DNA of 64,000 bases from Thioalkalivibrio sp. AKL19 (GCF_000420165.1 NZ_ATUK01000010.1:434001-498000), one strand, 5' to 3'. Positions 1-10,705 are shown, numbered from the stretch's first letter. The notes: a model not told the origin generated them from the letters alone. Program-made: numbers and translations.

Positions 1-262
1 ACCGCTTCATTCGCGGGCAGGCCCGCTCCCACAAAACCTGGATCGCCCATCGGAGGATGTCGATGCGTAGGATGCCGATGAGCGGAGCGAATCGCATCAC
101 GGGGTGTGTGGCCCCAGAGTGAGCGGTGCGTTTCGCGGGGCTCAACGCACCCTACGGTTATGGACGTATCGTGGGGCACGATCCACGCCCCTTTCGCTGG
201 CAGGCCCGCTCCCACAGGGGGCTGGGGCTGGGCCGGGGCTGGGTTATGGCGGGCGGGCATGG
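1..262. repeat. Intergenic REP-like repeats downstream of pepP
   Basis: No gene is visible here. The stretch holds two copies of a REP-like motif (GCAGGCCCGCTCCCACA, near 16-32 and 199-216) and a pair of the GTAGGATG...GCGAATCGCATC / CAACGCACCCTAC repeat family near 67-165. The same families recur in this window at 3820-3920, 18770-18815 and 22330-22360. Such palindromic intergenic repeats are common in gammaproteobacteria and may act as terminators or mRNA stabilisers for the minus-strand operon that ends at 263. Confidence 0.6.
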
Positions 263-1627
263 TCAGTTCCAGCCCGGGAGGTCGCCGACCATGCAGGCCT
301 CGATGTCGGCGACGGTCTTGGGACAGTCCGCGGTCAGGACCTCGTGGCCGTCGCGGGTGACGGCCACGTCGTCCTCGATGCGTACGCCGATGCCGCGCAG
401 CTCCTTCGGCGCGTCGCTGTAGGGCCCGAAGTAGAGCCCGGGCTCCACGGTCATCACCATGCCCGGCTCCAGCTGGCGCCAGGCGTCACCGACGCGATAG
501 TCGCCGACGTCGTGCACGTCCAGCCCCAGCCAGTGGCCGGTGCGGTGCATGTAGAACGGGCGGTAGGCCTGGTCGCGGATCAGCTTGTCCAGGCGGCCCT
601 TTAGCACCCCCAGATCCTTGAGGCCGCGGGTCAGTTCGCGCACGGCGGTGGCGTGCGGGGTGTCCCAGTCGTTGCCGGGGCGCACCTGCTCGATCGCGGC
701 GAGCTGCGCGGCCAGCACGCACTCGTAGACCTCGCGCTGGCGCTCGCCGAAGCGCCCGGAGACCGGGAAGGTACGGGTGATATCCGAGGCGTAGCCCTGC
801 ACCTCGCAGCCGGCGTCGATCAGGAGCAGGTCGCCATCGTTCAGCGCGGCGCGGTTCTCGATGTAATGCAGGATGCAGCCGTTCTCGCCACCGCCGACGA
901 TGGAGGGGTACGCGGTCTCGGTGCCGTAGCGGTGGAACTCGTGCAGCAGTTCCGCCTCCACCGCGAACTCGGTCAGGCCCGGCCGGCAGGCCTGCATCGC
1001 GCGCACATGCGCCTGGGTGGAGATGGCCGCGGCGTGGCGCATCAGCTTCAGCTCCGGTGCCTTCTTGAACAGCCGCTGCTCGTGCAGGTGGTGCTCCACC
1101 GCAACGAACTCGTGCGGCGCGCGCACGCCGTTGCGGGCCTTGGCCCGGACCTGGTTGACCCAGCCGAACAGGCGCTGGTCCAGGGGCTCGTCGCGTCCGA
1201 ACGGCGCGGCCAGCACCGCGCGGTTCTCCATCAGCCCCGGCAGGATCTCGTCGATATCCTCGATCGGGAAGGCGCACTCGGCCCCGTACGTCTCCATCGC
1301 GCCGTCCGGCCCCGCGCGCCGCCCTTGCCAGGTCTCCTGGGTGGGGTCGCGGTCGCGGCAGAACAGGATGTACTCGCCCGCCAGACGCCCCGGCACCAGC
1401 ACCGCCACCGCATCCGCCTCGGGGAAGCCGGTCAGGTAGAGGAAATCGCTGTCCTGACGGAAGGGATATTCGACGTCCCGGTTGCGCGTACGCTCGTGGG
1501 CGGCCGGGACGACGATGATCGAGTCCGGCCCGATCGCCCGCATCAACCGCTGGCGACGCCGGGCAAACTCGCCCTGCGGGATCTCCGGCATCCGGCCCGG
1601 CCGGGGGGCTTGTCGCGTTCGCGTCAT
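263..1627 (-). CDS. pepP: Xaa-Pro aminopeptidase (aminopeptidase P)
   Basis: Cytosolic metallo-aminopeptidase that removes an N-terminal residue preceding proline. The 454-residue protein has the N-terminal AMP_N domain (roughly residues 15-150) and a C-terminal pita-bread M24 domain. The dimetal ligands are visible: the two aspartates in LLLIDAGCEVQGYASDITRT, the histidine in HRTGHWLGLDVHDVG, and the glutamates in VEPGLYF and GVRIEDDV. The start codon overlaps the stop of the upstream ygfB gene (ATGA), which implies translational coupling. A second in-frame ATG at 1591 is possible but has no better ribosome binding site. The ygfB-pepP pair is conserved in gammaproteobacteria. Confidence 0.95.
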   Translation of the reverse strand: MTRTRQAPRPGRMPEIPQGEFARRRQRLMRAIGPDSIIVVPAAHERTRNRDVEYPFRQDSDFLYLTGFPEADAVAVLVPGRLAGEYILFCRDRDPTQETWQGRRAGPDGAMETYGAECAFPIEDIDEILPGLMENRAVLAAPFGRDEPLDQRLFGWVNQVRAKARNGVRAPHEFVAVEHHLHEQRLFKKAPELKLMRHAAAISTQAHVRAMQACRPGLTEFAVEAELLHEFHRYGTETAYPSIVGGGENGCILHYIENRAALNDGDLLLIDAGCEVQGYASDITRTFPVSGRFGERQREVYECVLAAQLAAIEQVRPGNDWDTPHATAVRELTRGLKDLGVLKGRLDKLIRDQAYRPFYMHRTGHWLGLDVHDVGDYRVGDAWRQLEPGMVMTVEPGLYFGPYSDAPKELRGIGVRIEDDVAVTRDGHEVLTADCPKTVADIEACMVGDLPGWN

Positions 1628-2229
1628 TGCATCGGGATCCGTTTCGGGTCGTCCGGAGCCAGCTCGTCGGCGATCAGCAACACGCCCACGCGCACGTATT
1701 CGTTGAGTTCCTCGAAGGCCGCCGCGTTGTCCTCGTCATCGTCCGGCTCCAGCTCGATGCGAGCAATCTCGGCGAAGTCGCGGAGGATCTCGCTGGCCTC
1801 GGCCGAGGGCTTGAGCTTGGCCAGACGGGGTGTCTGCCCGAGCCCGGCGATGAAGCCGTCCACCCACTCCGACAGGGCCTGGGCCTGCGCCTCGATGGCG
1901 TCGTCCTCCGGCAACAGCGGACCGAAACCCAGCTCCACGTCGTAGAGCTGCGCCAGCAGCGCGCGCCGGATCGCCTCCACGGTCCTGCCAAAGTTCTCCC
2001 CGGCACCCTCGGTCAGCGGCAGGGCCTCGCCCAGGCTCTGCTCCAGCGCATCGACGTCGGCACCCGGGTCCGCCACCAGGCAACCGGTAAACAGCCCGTG
2101 AGCCGAAGCCGGCGTCTGGGCAAAGCCCATGCTGCGCAGGCCATGCTCCAGCTGTTCGCGCAGGGCCGCGGGATCACGCTCCAGGCCGTCCTGCGACTTG
2201 GCGTTGCCGGTGTGTGCGTCGCTCGCCAT
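1624..2229 (-). CDS. ygfB: UPF0149 (YgfB/YecA) family protein
   Basis: A 201-residue acidic, mostly helical protein of the UPF0149 family, recognised from the GLFTGCLVA segment, the LSEWVDGFIAGLG segment and the C-terminal NEYVRVGVLLIADEL segment. The molecular role of YgfB is poorly defined; it has been connected to gene regulation in Pseudomonas. It is the middle gene of a three-gene minus-strand operon: its ATG shares one base with the stop of the upstream small gene, and its stop overlaps the pepP start. Confidence 0.9.
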   Translation of the reverse strand: MASDAHTGNAKSQDGLERDPAALREQLEHGLRSMGFAQTPASAHGLFTGCLVADPGADVDALEQSLGEALPLTEGAGENFGRTVEAIRRALLAQLYDVELGFGPLLPEDDAIEAQAQALSEWVDGFIAGLGQTPRLAKLKPSAEASEILRDFAEIARIELEPDDDEDNAAAFEELNEYVRVGVLLIADELAPDDPKRIPMQ

Positions 2230-2516
2230 CAGAAGCTCTCCAGGCGCGCTTCGTAGGGGAACAGCAGGAAGCGGTAGAGATCGTCCCCCACCTGCAGATG
2301 CGTGAATTGCGGCTCCCCCAGCTTGATCGCGTTGGACCCGGTGGAGGACAGCGCATTCAGACCAAAGCGCTTCTCCGCGATCAGGTCGTTCAGCAGCTGC
2401 TCCAGCTCGGCGGGCGGCACGCGGCCCGTGCTGTCAACGATGCGGCACGGCTTTCCGTTGTGGGCCGTACCCTCGATCACGGTAGCCTCGGGGCCGGGTT
2501 CTGGGGGCTGGGTCAT
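2229..2516 (-). CDS. Conserved hypothetical protein, first gene of the ygfB-pepP operon
   Basis: A 95-residue protein of unknown function with no signal peptide or membrane segment. I chose the ATG at 2516, which gives MTQPPEPG, rather than an upstream ATG at 2648, because the extra 44 residues look like translated intergenic sequence and reach into the divergent zapB-like gene. Charged helix-forming residues fill its centre (PPAELEQLLNDLIAEKRFG) and an aromatic patch (LYRFLLFPYEARL) its end. The stop shares one base with the ygfB start, so it is almost certainly co-translated with ygfB and pepP. I do not recognise the family. Confidence 0.7.
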   Translation of the reverse strand: MTQPPEPGPEATVIEGTAHNGKPCRIVDSTGRVPPAELEQLLNDLIAEKRFGLNALSSTGSNAIKLGEPQFTHLQVGDDLYRFLLFPYEARLESF

Positions 2517-2732
2517 GGGCAGCAACACTTGAAGGGAAAGGGATTCGCCGTATTGTGGCCAGCGCGGGCACCGGGCCGCAACAAACCCCGGAACCACAGG
2601 TGCGCGACCCCCGAAAAGTGAATGTGTTCCAGCAAGAAGATGAGCCAAGTTGACGCTTCGCGCGAAGCCCTCCTAGACTCCATGGATCAAACGCCCCGCG
2701 GCGAAGGCCGCCTGCCAACCGGGACCGAGGCC

Positions 2733-2960
2733 ATGCAGCCGAACGACGATTCCGCGATCGACCCGACCGAGCGCCTTGAGGCCGCGATCACGCGCCTGCT
2801 GGAGGAGCACGCCGCCCTGCGCGAGGAGAACCACCTGTTGCAGGAGCAGGTGCGCCAGCTCAAGGGCGAGCGCGCGGCCTTCAAGGAACGCAACGAGCAG
2901 GCCCGCCACCGGGTCGAGAACATGATCGCGCGCCTGCGCTCGATGGAGCACAGCGAATGA
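2733..2960 (+). CDS. ZapB-like / TIGR02449 coiled-coil protein
   Basis: A short protein (75 residues from the ATG at 2733) that is almost entirely one coiled coil, with heptads such as LLEEHAALREENHLLQEQ. This matches the small TIGR02449 family encoded immediately upstream of zapA in many gammaproteobacteria and thought to be a ZapB-like cell-division factor. GGGACCGAGG precedes the chosen start; upstream ATGs at 2622 and 2682 would add a disordered leader. Its stop overlaps the zapA start by four bases (ATGA), consistent with a Z-ring operon. Confidence 0.75.
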   Translation: MQPNDDSAIDPTERLEAAITRLLEEHAALREENHLLQEQVRQLKGERAAFKERNEQARHRVENMIARLRSMEHSE

Positions 2961-3259
2961 GCCAGTCCGAACCCGTCCGCGTCTCCATCATGGGCAAGGA
3001 GTACCAGATCGCCTGCCCACCGGAGGAACGCGCCGATCTGTTCGCCTCCGCTTCGCTGATTGACGGACGCATGCGGGAGTTGCGGGACGGCGGCCGCGTG
3101 GTCGGCGCCGAGCGCATCGCGGTGATGGTGGCGCTGAACCTGGCGCACGAGCTGCTGGAATGCCAGCAGCAGAAGGCCGGTGGCGACTCCGCCGGCAGTT
3201 CGGCGCGGCTGGTCGCCCTCGCCGACCGCATCGAACAAAGCCTCGGCTCCTCGCGCTAG
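2957..3259 (+). CDS. zapA: Cell division protein ZapA
   Basis: A 100-residue cytosolic protein that bundles FtsZ protofilaments. The N-terminal VRVSIMGKEYQIACPPEE strand region and the following segment VVGAERIAVMVALNLAHELL are typical of ZapA; the C-terminal helix forms the tetramer coiled coil. It overlaps the upstream coiled-coil gene by four bases. In many relatives zapA is followed directly by the 6S RNA gene and fthC; here those lie about 7.4 kb further on, and a repeat region follows zapA instead. Confidence 0.92.
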   Translation: MSQSEPVRVSIMGKEYQIACPPEERADLFASASLIDGRMRELRDGGRVVGAERIAVMVALNLAHELLECQQQKAGGDSAGSSARLVALADRIEQSLGSSR

Positions 3260-3380
3260 CGCGCCTGCCGGCGGCGCCCTGCCGCCCTCCCTTTCTCCCG
3301 GGCATTCCCGGGCCGGGTACGGCCCGCCACCCGCTACTCCATATTCATCATCCGGTGTTTCCGGTAGCCTCGGTTCGCTA

Positions 3381-4205
3381 CCTGCCTTGTTGAGGCTGGC
3401 CCGGGTTCGTCTTCTGGTGTTTACGTGCCTTCGTCCGGCCACCTGCCAGGCGCTGACTCGCCAGCGCGCCCCGAGGTACTTCTTTGCTCGTGCAAAGAAG
3501 TACCCAAGAAACACGCCCGACTGCCGCGACCCCGGCCCGCTGCGCGGGCCGGGGTTTCCCTCGCTCCGAGGCTTTTCGCGGGCGGCGCTGAACTCGCTGC
3601 GCCTGCGGCTCCGCTCAGACATCCAGCGCCTCGAATCCCGCGAAAAACCACCCCGCGAAAAGCCTCTCCACTCGGCGCGACGACAACGGGGAGGAAGGTC
3701 CAAACAACGGCCGTTCCGACGATATTGCTAATGGATGATGGCTAGGTCTTCGATCATCTCGGGCACGCTCGGCCTTCGGCCGTTGCGTGCCGCGCCCGCG
3801 GAGCGGGCGCCGGGGGGGCGTAGGATGTGATGAGCGCAGCGAATCGCATCAGGGTTTCGCACGGCGTGGGGAACGGTGCGTTTCGCTGCGCTCAACCGCA
3901 CCCTACGGGGTACCGTTGGTTTTGACCTTCCCCTCCCGTATGGAGCCCCTTGCGGAAGGGTTCTCGGGCCGGGAGAAGGCGCTGGATGTCTGAGCGGAGC
4001 CGAAGGCGCAGCGAGTTCAGCGCCGCCGGCCCGAGGGCCCTGGAGCAAGGTTCCCGGGCGAAATCCGGGTGCCCTTCTTTGGGTACTTTCTTGGGCAAGC
4101 AAGAAAGGACCTCGGGGCGCGCTGGCGAGTCAGCGCCTGGCAGGTGGCCGGACGAAGGCACGTAAACACCGGGTGCCGAACCAGGACCAGCCTCAACAAG
4201 GCAGG
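3381..4205. repeat. Large imperfect inverted repeat (arms 3381-3631 and 3977-4205)
   Basis: The roughly 1 kb between zapA and dapB has no credible gene. It is dominated by two long arms in opposite orientation that align over most of their length. Shared blocks include CAGGCGCTGACTCGCCAGCG, the pair CTCAGACATCCAGCGCC / GGCGCTGGATGTCTGAG, and GTTGAGGCTGG. The left arm also carries a hairpin (GTACTTCTTTGC...GCAAAGAAGTAC, 3477-3504). The spacer holds a GTAGGATGTGATGAGCGCAGCGAATCGCATC repeat (about 3820-3920). These resemble dispersed non-coding repeats of gammaproteobacteria; no transposase is present. Confidence 0.8.
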
Positions 4206-4281
4206 CGGCTAGACGAAGGTACAAAGACACGAACGGCAAAGGATACTGCGGCCAATGAAGCGCCAGGCGGCGCAGCACTCG

Positions 4282-5355
<1,074 letters not shown>

Positions 5356-7077
5356 CTAACCGTCCTCGCCGGCGTGCCGATAGCAGTCCTTTCCAGAATA
5401 CTTTGAACGGTACATCGCCTCATCGGCCTTTTGCAGCAGATCGCTACCGTACTCGCCGTCACGAGGATAGAGCGCAATGCCGATGGATGCGGAAATGTGA
5501 ACCTCGTGGCCATCCAGCGAATACGGCTGGCGCAGGCATTCAAGGATCTTTTGCGCAACCCGATCCGCATTCTCCGACCGGGTCAGTCCGGCAACAATCA
5601 GCGCGAACTCATCCCCCCCCAGCCGGGCCGCCATATCGCTGTCGCGGATCGCCTCCTGCAGACGGCGCGCGACCTCGCGAAGCACGACATCGCCGGTATC
5701 GTGCCCAAAGGTATCGTTGATCGGCTTGAAACCATCGAGATCGATATAAAACACCGCCAGGGATTCCCCCGACTGCCGCGCTCGGTCGATTCCTTTGTCC
5801 AGGCGCTCGTGGAACAGAGTGCGGTTCGCCAACCCGGTCAGGGAATCATAGTGAGCCATCCGCCAGATTTCGCCGTCACGGTGCTTGCGGTCGGTAATGT
5901 CCTCCTTGACCGCCACATAGTGGCTGATCCCGCCCGAGGCATCGGACACGGGGCTGACAGAGGCCTCTTCCCAGAACAGCTCCCCGCTCTTCTTGCGGTT
6001 GAGAAACTCGCCGCGCCACTCGTGTCCCGCAGACAGCGCCGCGTACATCCGCTCATAGGTCTCGGGAGGCGTACGTCCCGATTGCATGATGCGCGGATTT
6101 TGGCCCACCACCTCGTCCTCCCGGTAGCCCGTCACCTCGGTGAACTTACGGTTGACGAAGACGATGCGGCTGTCGGTATCCGTCACCACAACCGAAGCCG
6201 GGCTGTGCTGGAGCGCCCGACGCAGGGTTCGCAGTTCCGTTTCGCGCTGTTGACGCTCCCGGATCTCCTCGCGCAACGCGGCGGTGCGTTCCTCGATCGT
6301 CGCCTCCTGCCGATCCCGGATCTGCTCGACCAGCAGGAGTTGCCCGCGATACCGATGCAGACCGAATACCGTAAGCAGCGCCAGCAACAGCCAGACCACC
6401 AGATGCACGGCCACCACATGCCCCATGGGGTTCGCCTGCGCGGCCCTGAAGGGCTCGTAGTCGAAGGCCACGGTCAGCGCCCCGCGGATATCGCCGACGT
6501 CATATCCCTGATGGGCATGGCACTGCATGCAGGCTTGCTTGACCCGCAACGGACGCATGTAGCGTATTTCTTCCCGGCCATCGACCGACTCGATCGCGTG
6601 ATATTCCGGGGCGCCGCCATGGGCCCATTCCAGGGCGCGCTGCTCCCATGGCAGGGGTTCGTTGACGGGGTTGAGGGGCTGCCGGCTCGTCAGCCGCACG
6701 GAGAACCCGGCCTCGTCGTCGATCAGCTCCGTCACCTGACGTGTCATGTAGGCCGGGTTGACCATGGTCAACAGGCGGCCATCGGGTCCGTGGAGGTCCC
6801 GTAACGGTACGTCCAGATACGGATTGGGAGGCGTGTCCTCGTCGGCGAAGACGTAAACGCCGCCATGCCGGGCATTCCAGAGTCGAAACGTCTCGATCAT
6901 CTGGGAAATGAACCGCGCCTGCTGCAAGGCCGTGTCCTCGCTGTGGCGCTGGACGGTCTGAACGTTCCACAGCAGCGACGCGGCCACGACCAGGGTCCAG
7001 ATCGCCAGCGGGATCAGCCAGTAGTGACGGTGGCGGAAGAAGTCTCTCCTTCTCCCGCTGCGACCCCCTTCCGTCAT
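5356..7077 (-). CDS. Membrane diguanylate cyclase with haem-c type DUF3365 sensor, PAS and GGDEF domains
   Basis: A 573-residue inner-membrane signalling protein predicted to make cyclic di-GMP. A transmembrane helix (about residues 19-38) is followed by a periplasmic Tll0287-like/DUF3365 domain, a second helix (about 221-240), a coiled linker, a PAS domain (about 285-395) and a GGDEF domain. GGDEF (487-491) is intact and preceded by an RxxD inhibitory site (RDSD, 478-481). The sensor carries CMQCH (183-187), a CxxCH motif that could bind haem c covalently. The start at 7077 follows AGAGGGAAC. No EAL domain is present. Redox or gas sensing is an inference from the haem motif. Confidence 0.88.
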   Translation of the reverse strand: MTEGGRSGRRRDFFRHRHYWLIPLAIWTLVVAASLLWNVQTVQRHSEDTALQQARFISQMIETFRLWNARHGGVYVFADEDTPPNPYLDVPLRDLHGPDGRLLTMVNPAYMTRQVTELIDDEAGFSVRLTSRQPLNPVNEPLPWEQRALEWAHGGAPEYHAIESVDGREEIRYMRPLRVKQACMQCHAHQGYDVGDIRGALTVAFDYEPFRAAQANPMGHVVAVHLVVWLLLALLTVFGLHRYRGQLLLVEQIRDRQEATIEERTAALREEIRERQQRETELRTLRRALQHSPASVVVTDTDSRIVFVNRKFTEVTGYREDEVVGQNPRIMQSGRTPPETYERMYAALSAGHEWRGEFLNRKKSGELFWEEASVSPVSDASGGISHYVAVKEDITDRKHRDGEIWRMAHYDSLTGLANRTLFHERLDKGIDRARQSGESLAVFYIDLDGFKPINDTFGHDTGDVVLREVARRLQEAIRDSDMAARLGGDEFALIVAGLTRSENADRVAQKILECLRQPYSLDGHEVHISASIGIALYPRDGEYGSDLLQKADEAMYRSKYSGKDCYRHAGEDG

Positions 7078-7186
7078 GTTCCCTCTGCAGGAGTGACAAG
7101 TAACGTGAGGCAATTGTACCGCACTGGAAACACCGGTTTTTCGCCGTTTCCCGGCAGGCCCGCGGGCCACGTCCCAACGCCTGGAA

Positions 7187-8350
7187 TCACAAGGTACGCA
7201 CCGGCGTGTGATGGCGCCATCCGCCATACACCGAGGCGATCACCCCGGCCGCAGCCAGGAACGCCGCGAACACGTACACCGAGGCCGGGCTGATGCCGTC
7301 CCACAGGTAGCCGGCCACCAGCGAGCCCATCGCCCCGCCCAGCCCGAAGGCCAGCGACGAGTACAGCGCCTGTCCGCGCCCCTGCAGCCGCCCCGGGAAG
7401 AAGTAGTGAATCAGCGAGATGGCCGCCGCGTGGTACACCCCGTAGCTGGCCGCATGCAGCACCTGAATGAACAGCAGCATCGGCAGGGAATCCGGGACCG
7501 CCGCCAGCAGCCCCCAGCGCAGCGTGGTCAGCACCAGTGCCGCGGAGACCAGCATCCAGGCGCCGAAGCGCAGGATCAGGCGCGGCATCAGCAGGAACAG
7601 CACCACCTCGGCTGCGACCCCCAGCGCCCACAGCTGCCCGGCCACCGAGCGCGAGAAGCCGGCCTCTTCCAGGTACAGGGTAAAGAAGGCGTAGTACGGC
7701 CCGTGGCTGGCCTGCATGAAGAAGCAGGCCACGAACAGCGCGATCACCTCGGGCCGGCGCAGTACGCTCAACAGCGGCGGGGCGTTATTGTCCTCGTCCA
7801 TGTTGCGCGTCGGCTCGCGCACGAACTGCGCCGCCGCCACCACCGCGATCAGCACCGCGAGCACGATCCACGGCAGCCAGGCCACGGCGATCCGGTCGAA
7901 GGCCCAGCCCAGCACCGCCACCGCGACGATAAAGCCGACCGAGCCCCACAGTCGCACCAGCGCGTAGCGATGCGCATCCCGCCCCAGCGAGCGCATGGTG
8001 GTGGCCTCGAACTGTGGCAGGATCGCGTTCCAGAAGAAGCTGTAGGCGGCCATCACCACCGCGAGCCACCAGTAACCCGTGTACAGCAGCACACCGGCAA
8101 AGGCGACCGCCCCGCCCAGCGCGCCCCAGCGGGCGATCGGCATGTGTGCGCCGGCACGATCCGCGAGCCAGCCCCAGACGTTGGGCGCAATGATCTTGGT
8201 CGCCAGCACGATCGCCATCAGCTCGCCGATCTGGGCGCCGCTGAACCCCTCCTCGGAGAGGTACGGCCCCCAAAACGGCATGAAGGCGCCGAGGCTGGCG
8301 AAATAGAAGAAGTAGACCGCGGACAGGCGCGCGTTCTGGGTCACGGCCAT
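7187..8350 (-). CDS. MFS transporter, HcaT/LacY-like (MFS_1_like)
   Basis: A 387-residue integral membrane protein with about twelve hydrophobic segments. The N-terminus (YFFYFASLGAFMPFWGPYL) and the WGWLADRAG loop match the MFS_1_like family that includes the 3-phenylpropionate transporter HcaT. The start is the ATG at 8350; an earlier in-frame ATG at 8380 adds ten polar residues. Substrate cannot be told from sequence. It lies between aroC and the GGDEF sensor on the same strand. Confidence 0.85.
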   Translation of the reverse strand: MAVTQNARLSAVYFFYFASLGAFMPFWGPYLSEEGFSGAQIGELMAIVLATKIIAPNVWGWLADRAGAHMPIARWGALGGAVAFAGVLLYTGYWWLAVVMAAYSFFWNAILPQFEATTMRSLGRDAHRYALVRLWGSVGFIVAVAVLGWAFDRIAVAWLPWIVLAVLIAVVAAAQFVREPTRNMDEDNNAPPLLSVLRRPEVIALFVACFFMQASHGPYYAFFTLYLEEAGFSRSVAGQLWALGVAAEVVLFLLMPRLILRFGAWMLVSAALVLTTLRWGLLAAVPDSLPMLLFIQVLHAASYGVYHAAAISLIHYFFPGRLQGRGQALYSSLAFGLGGAMGSLVAGYLWDGISPASVYVFAAFLAAAGVIASVYGGWRHHTPVRTL

Positions 8351-8395
8351 GACGGGTCCGCTACCGGTTCGCGAGCACACGGCCGCATGGCCGCG

Positions 8396-9499
8396 TCATT
8401 CGTCGGGATAGTCGCGCAGCGCCAGGCCGGTGTCCGTCACGTCGGCGTTCTGCGCCCGGTGGCGCAGGGCGTGGTCCATCAGCACCAGCGCCATCATCGC
8501 CTCGGCGATCGGGGTCGCGCGGATCCCTACGCAGGGGTCGTGCCGCCCCTTGGTGACCACCTCCACCGGCTCGCCCGCGGTGTTGATGCTGCGCCCGGGC
8601 AGGCGGATGCTGGAGGTCGGCTTCATGGCGATGCTGGCGCGCACCGCCTGGCCGGTACTGATGCCGCCCAGCACGCCGCCGGCATGGTTGGAGAGGAAGC
8701 CCTCGGGGGTGATCTCGTCGCGGTGCTCGGTGCCGCGCTGGGTCACGGACTCGAAGCCCGCGCCGATCTCCACGCCCTTCACCGCGTTGATGCTCATCAG
8801 CGCATGCGCCAGCTCGGCATCCAGGCGATCGAATACCGGCTCGCCCCAGCCGGCGGGCACGCCGGTGGCCTCGACGGTGACCCGCGCGCCGATGGAATCG
8901 CCCGACTTGCGCAGGGCGTCCATGTACTCCTCCAGCTCCGGCACCTTGTCCGGATCCGGGGAGAAGAACGGGTTGTCGTTCGCGATCTCCGGCTGCTTCG
9001 CTTCCAGCTCGATCGGGCCCAGCTGCGACAGCCAGCCACGGATGGTGATGCCGTAGCGCTGCTCGAGATACCGCCGGGCGATGCCGCCGGCCGCCACGCG
9101 CAGCGCGGTCTCGCGCGCGGAGCTGCGACCGCCGCCGCGATAGTCGCGCACGCCGTATTTCTGATGATAGGTGTAGTCCGCGTGCCCCGGACGGAAGCGA
9201 TCCTTGATCTCGCTGTAGTCCTTGGAGCGCTGATCCACGTTCTCGATCAGCAGCCCGATCGGCGTGCCGGTCGTGCGCCCCTCGAATACCCCTGAGAGGA
9301 TGCGCACCTGGTCCGGCTCGCGGCGCTGGGTGGTGTGGCGCGACTGCCCCGGCCGGCGGCGATCGAGGTCGAACTGCAGATCCGCCTCGCAAAGCTCCAG
9401 ACCGGGCGGACAGCCGTCCACCACCGCGCCCAGGGCCGGCCCGTGACTCTCACCAAAGGTACTGACGACGAACAGTCGCCCAAAGCTGTTTCCCGACAT
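8396..9499 (-). CDS. aroC: Chorismate synthase
   Basis: Converts 5-enolpyruvylshikimate-3-phosphate to chorismate using reduced FMN; last step of the shikimate pathway. The protein has 367 residues from the ATG at 9499 ([10 protein letters not shown]), the normal length. Signature segments are [18 protein letters not shown] near the start, [37 protein letters not shown] and the late [17 protein letters not shown]. An upstream in-frame extension to 9682 overlaps the divergent gene and is not coding. Confidence 0.96.
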   Translation of the reverse strand: MSGNSFGRLFVVSTFGESHGPALGAVVDGCPPGLELCEADLQFDLDRRRPGQSRHTTQRREPDQVRILSGVFEGRTTGTPIGLLIENVDQRSKDYSEIKDRFRPGHADYTYHQKYGVRDYRGGGRSSARETALRVAAGGIARRYLEQRYGITIRGWLSQLGPIELEAKQPEIANDNPFFSPDPDKVPELEEYMDALRKSGDSIGARVTVEATGVPAGWGEPVFDRLDAELAHALMSINAVKGVEIGAGFESVTQRGTEHRDEITPEGFLSNHAGGVLGGISTGQAVRASIAMKPTSSIRLPGRSINTAGEPVEVVTKGRHDPCVGIRATPIAEAMMALVLMDHALRHRAQNADVTDTGLALRDYPDE

Positions 9500-9647
9500 G
9501 CGCGTAGTGTAGCCGCGGCCGCGACGGCTGTCGCCTGTTCCCCCACCCGGCGGCCGGTCGGCGGCGAGCGGAATGGCGCGCTCGGCAAGCACGTCCCCTA
9601 TCTGCCATGATCGGCGTGCAGCACCCATAACCAGAAAGGAGGAACCC

Positions 9648-10157
9648 ATGACGAACTCCCTGACCCGCCTCGCCACCGGCACGGTCGCGGCCCTGTGCCT
9701 GGGCCTGGCCAGCAGCGCGCAAGCCGATGACGTTTACACGCAGCGGTTCATGACGCTCGAACTGGCCAACGATATCGCCATGGGCGCCGTCGAGGCCTGC
9801 CGCGAGATGGGCTACCAGACCTCAGTCGTCGTGGTCGACCGGGCCGGCAACGACCAGGTGGTCCTGCGCGATCGCATGGCCGGCGTGCAGACCATCCAGA
9901 TTGCCGGCGACAAGGCCCGGGCCGTGACCATGTCCGGCACCACCTCCGCCAACTTCCGCGACAACCGCGAAGACATCCGCATGGAGATGAACCACGTGGA
10001 TGGCATCATCATGCTGGCGGGTGGCCTGCCAATCGAAGCGGCCGGCAGCATGCTCGGTGCGGTCGGCGTATCCGGCGCCCCGGGCGGCGACCTCGACGAG
10101 GAATGCGCCCAGGCCGGGATCGACCGGGTCCAGGAACGCCTCGACTTCGTAATGTAA
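9648..10157 (+). CDS. Exported HbpS/GlcG-like haem-binding family protein
   Basis: A 169-residue protein with a clear signal peptide (hydrophobic core about 7-22, AQA cleavage near 25), so probably periplasmic. The mature part matches the GlcG/HbpS (DUF336) family: [32 protein letters not shown] at its start and [23 protein letters not shown] near its end. Family members bind haem or cobalamin or act as redox sensors; the role here is unknown. AAAGGAGG lies six bases before the ATG. It is divergent from aroC. Confidence 0.85.
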   Translation: MTNSLTRLATGTVAALCLGLASSAQADDVYTQRFMTLELANDIAMGAVEACREMGYQTSVVVVDRAGNDQVVLRDRMAGVQTIQIAGDKARAVTMSGTTSANFRDNREDIRMEMNHVDGIIMLAGGLPIEAAGSMLGAVGVSGAPGGDLDEECAQAGIDRVQERLDFVM

Positions 10158-10202
10158 CCACACCGGGTGCCAAGGACCGGCGCCCGCCCCCAGGAAAACA
10201 CG

Positions 10203-10640
10203 ATGACCACCGACACCCCCCGCCCGACCCCGAAACGCATCTCGCCGGTGGAGACCTACGAGCGGTTACAGGCGCGCCCGCGCGACCTGCTGATCGACGT
10301 CCGCTCGACCATGGAATACCTGTTCGTCGGCCACCCGACCGGCTCGGTCCATATCCCGTGGATCGACGAACCCGACTGGACCGTGAACCCGCAGTTCGTG
10401 CCCCAGGTCCGCAAGCTGCTGCTAGGCGGCGTCAGCGATCACAGCGCAGAGGCCCCCGCCCTGTACCTGATCTGCCGCAGCGGCAAGCGCACGCTGGATG
10501 CCGGCCAGGCCCTGGTAGATGCCGGGATCGAGAACGTCTTCTCGGTGGAGGAAGGCTTCGAGGGGCCGCTGGACGAGCACCACCGGCGTTCCACCCGCGG
10601 CGGCTGGCGCTACCACGGCCTGCCCTGGGAGCAGTGCTGA
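10203..10640 (+). CDS. Rhodanese-like sulfurtransferase
   Basis: A 145-residue single-domain rhodanese. The DVRSTMEYLFVGHPTGSVHIP segment and the active-site loop CRSGKRT, with catalytic Cys91, are typical. Such proteins move sulfane sulfur between thiols. The ATG at 10203 was chosen over one at 10167 because the latter would be translated non-coding leader. It follows the HbpS-like gene by about 45 bases on the same strand and precedes the 6S RNA gene. Confidence 0.88.
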   Translation: MTTDTPRPTPKRISPVETYERLQARPRDLLIDVRSTMEYLFVGHPTGSVHIPWIDEPDWTVNPQFVPQVRKLLLGGVSDHSAEAPALYLICRSGKRTLDAGQALVDAGIENVFSVEEGFEGPLDEHHRRSTRGGWRYHGLPWEQC

Positions 10641-10705
10641 AGCATTCATGTCCGCGTGGATCCCCTACTGTGACGGGGGTTGCGCGCACCCCCGGGGGAT
10701 TGGTC

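Noticed and set aside
7208..9295. Long plus-strand frame of 695 codons
   Set aside because: Antisense to the MFS and aroC genes, with no recognisable domain.
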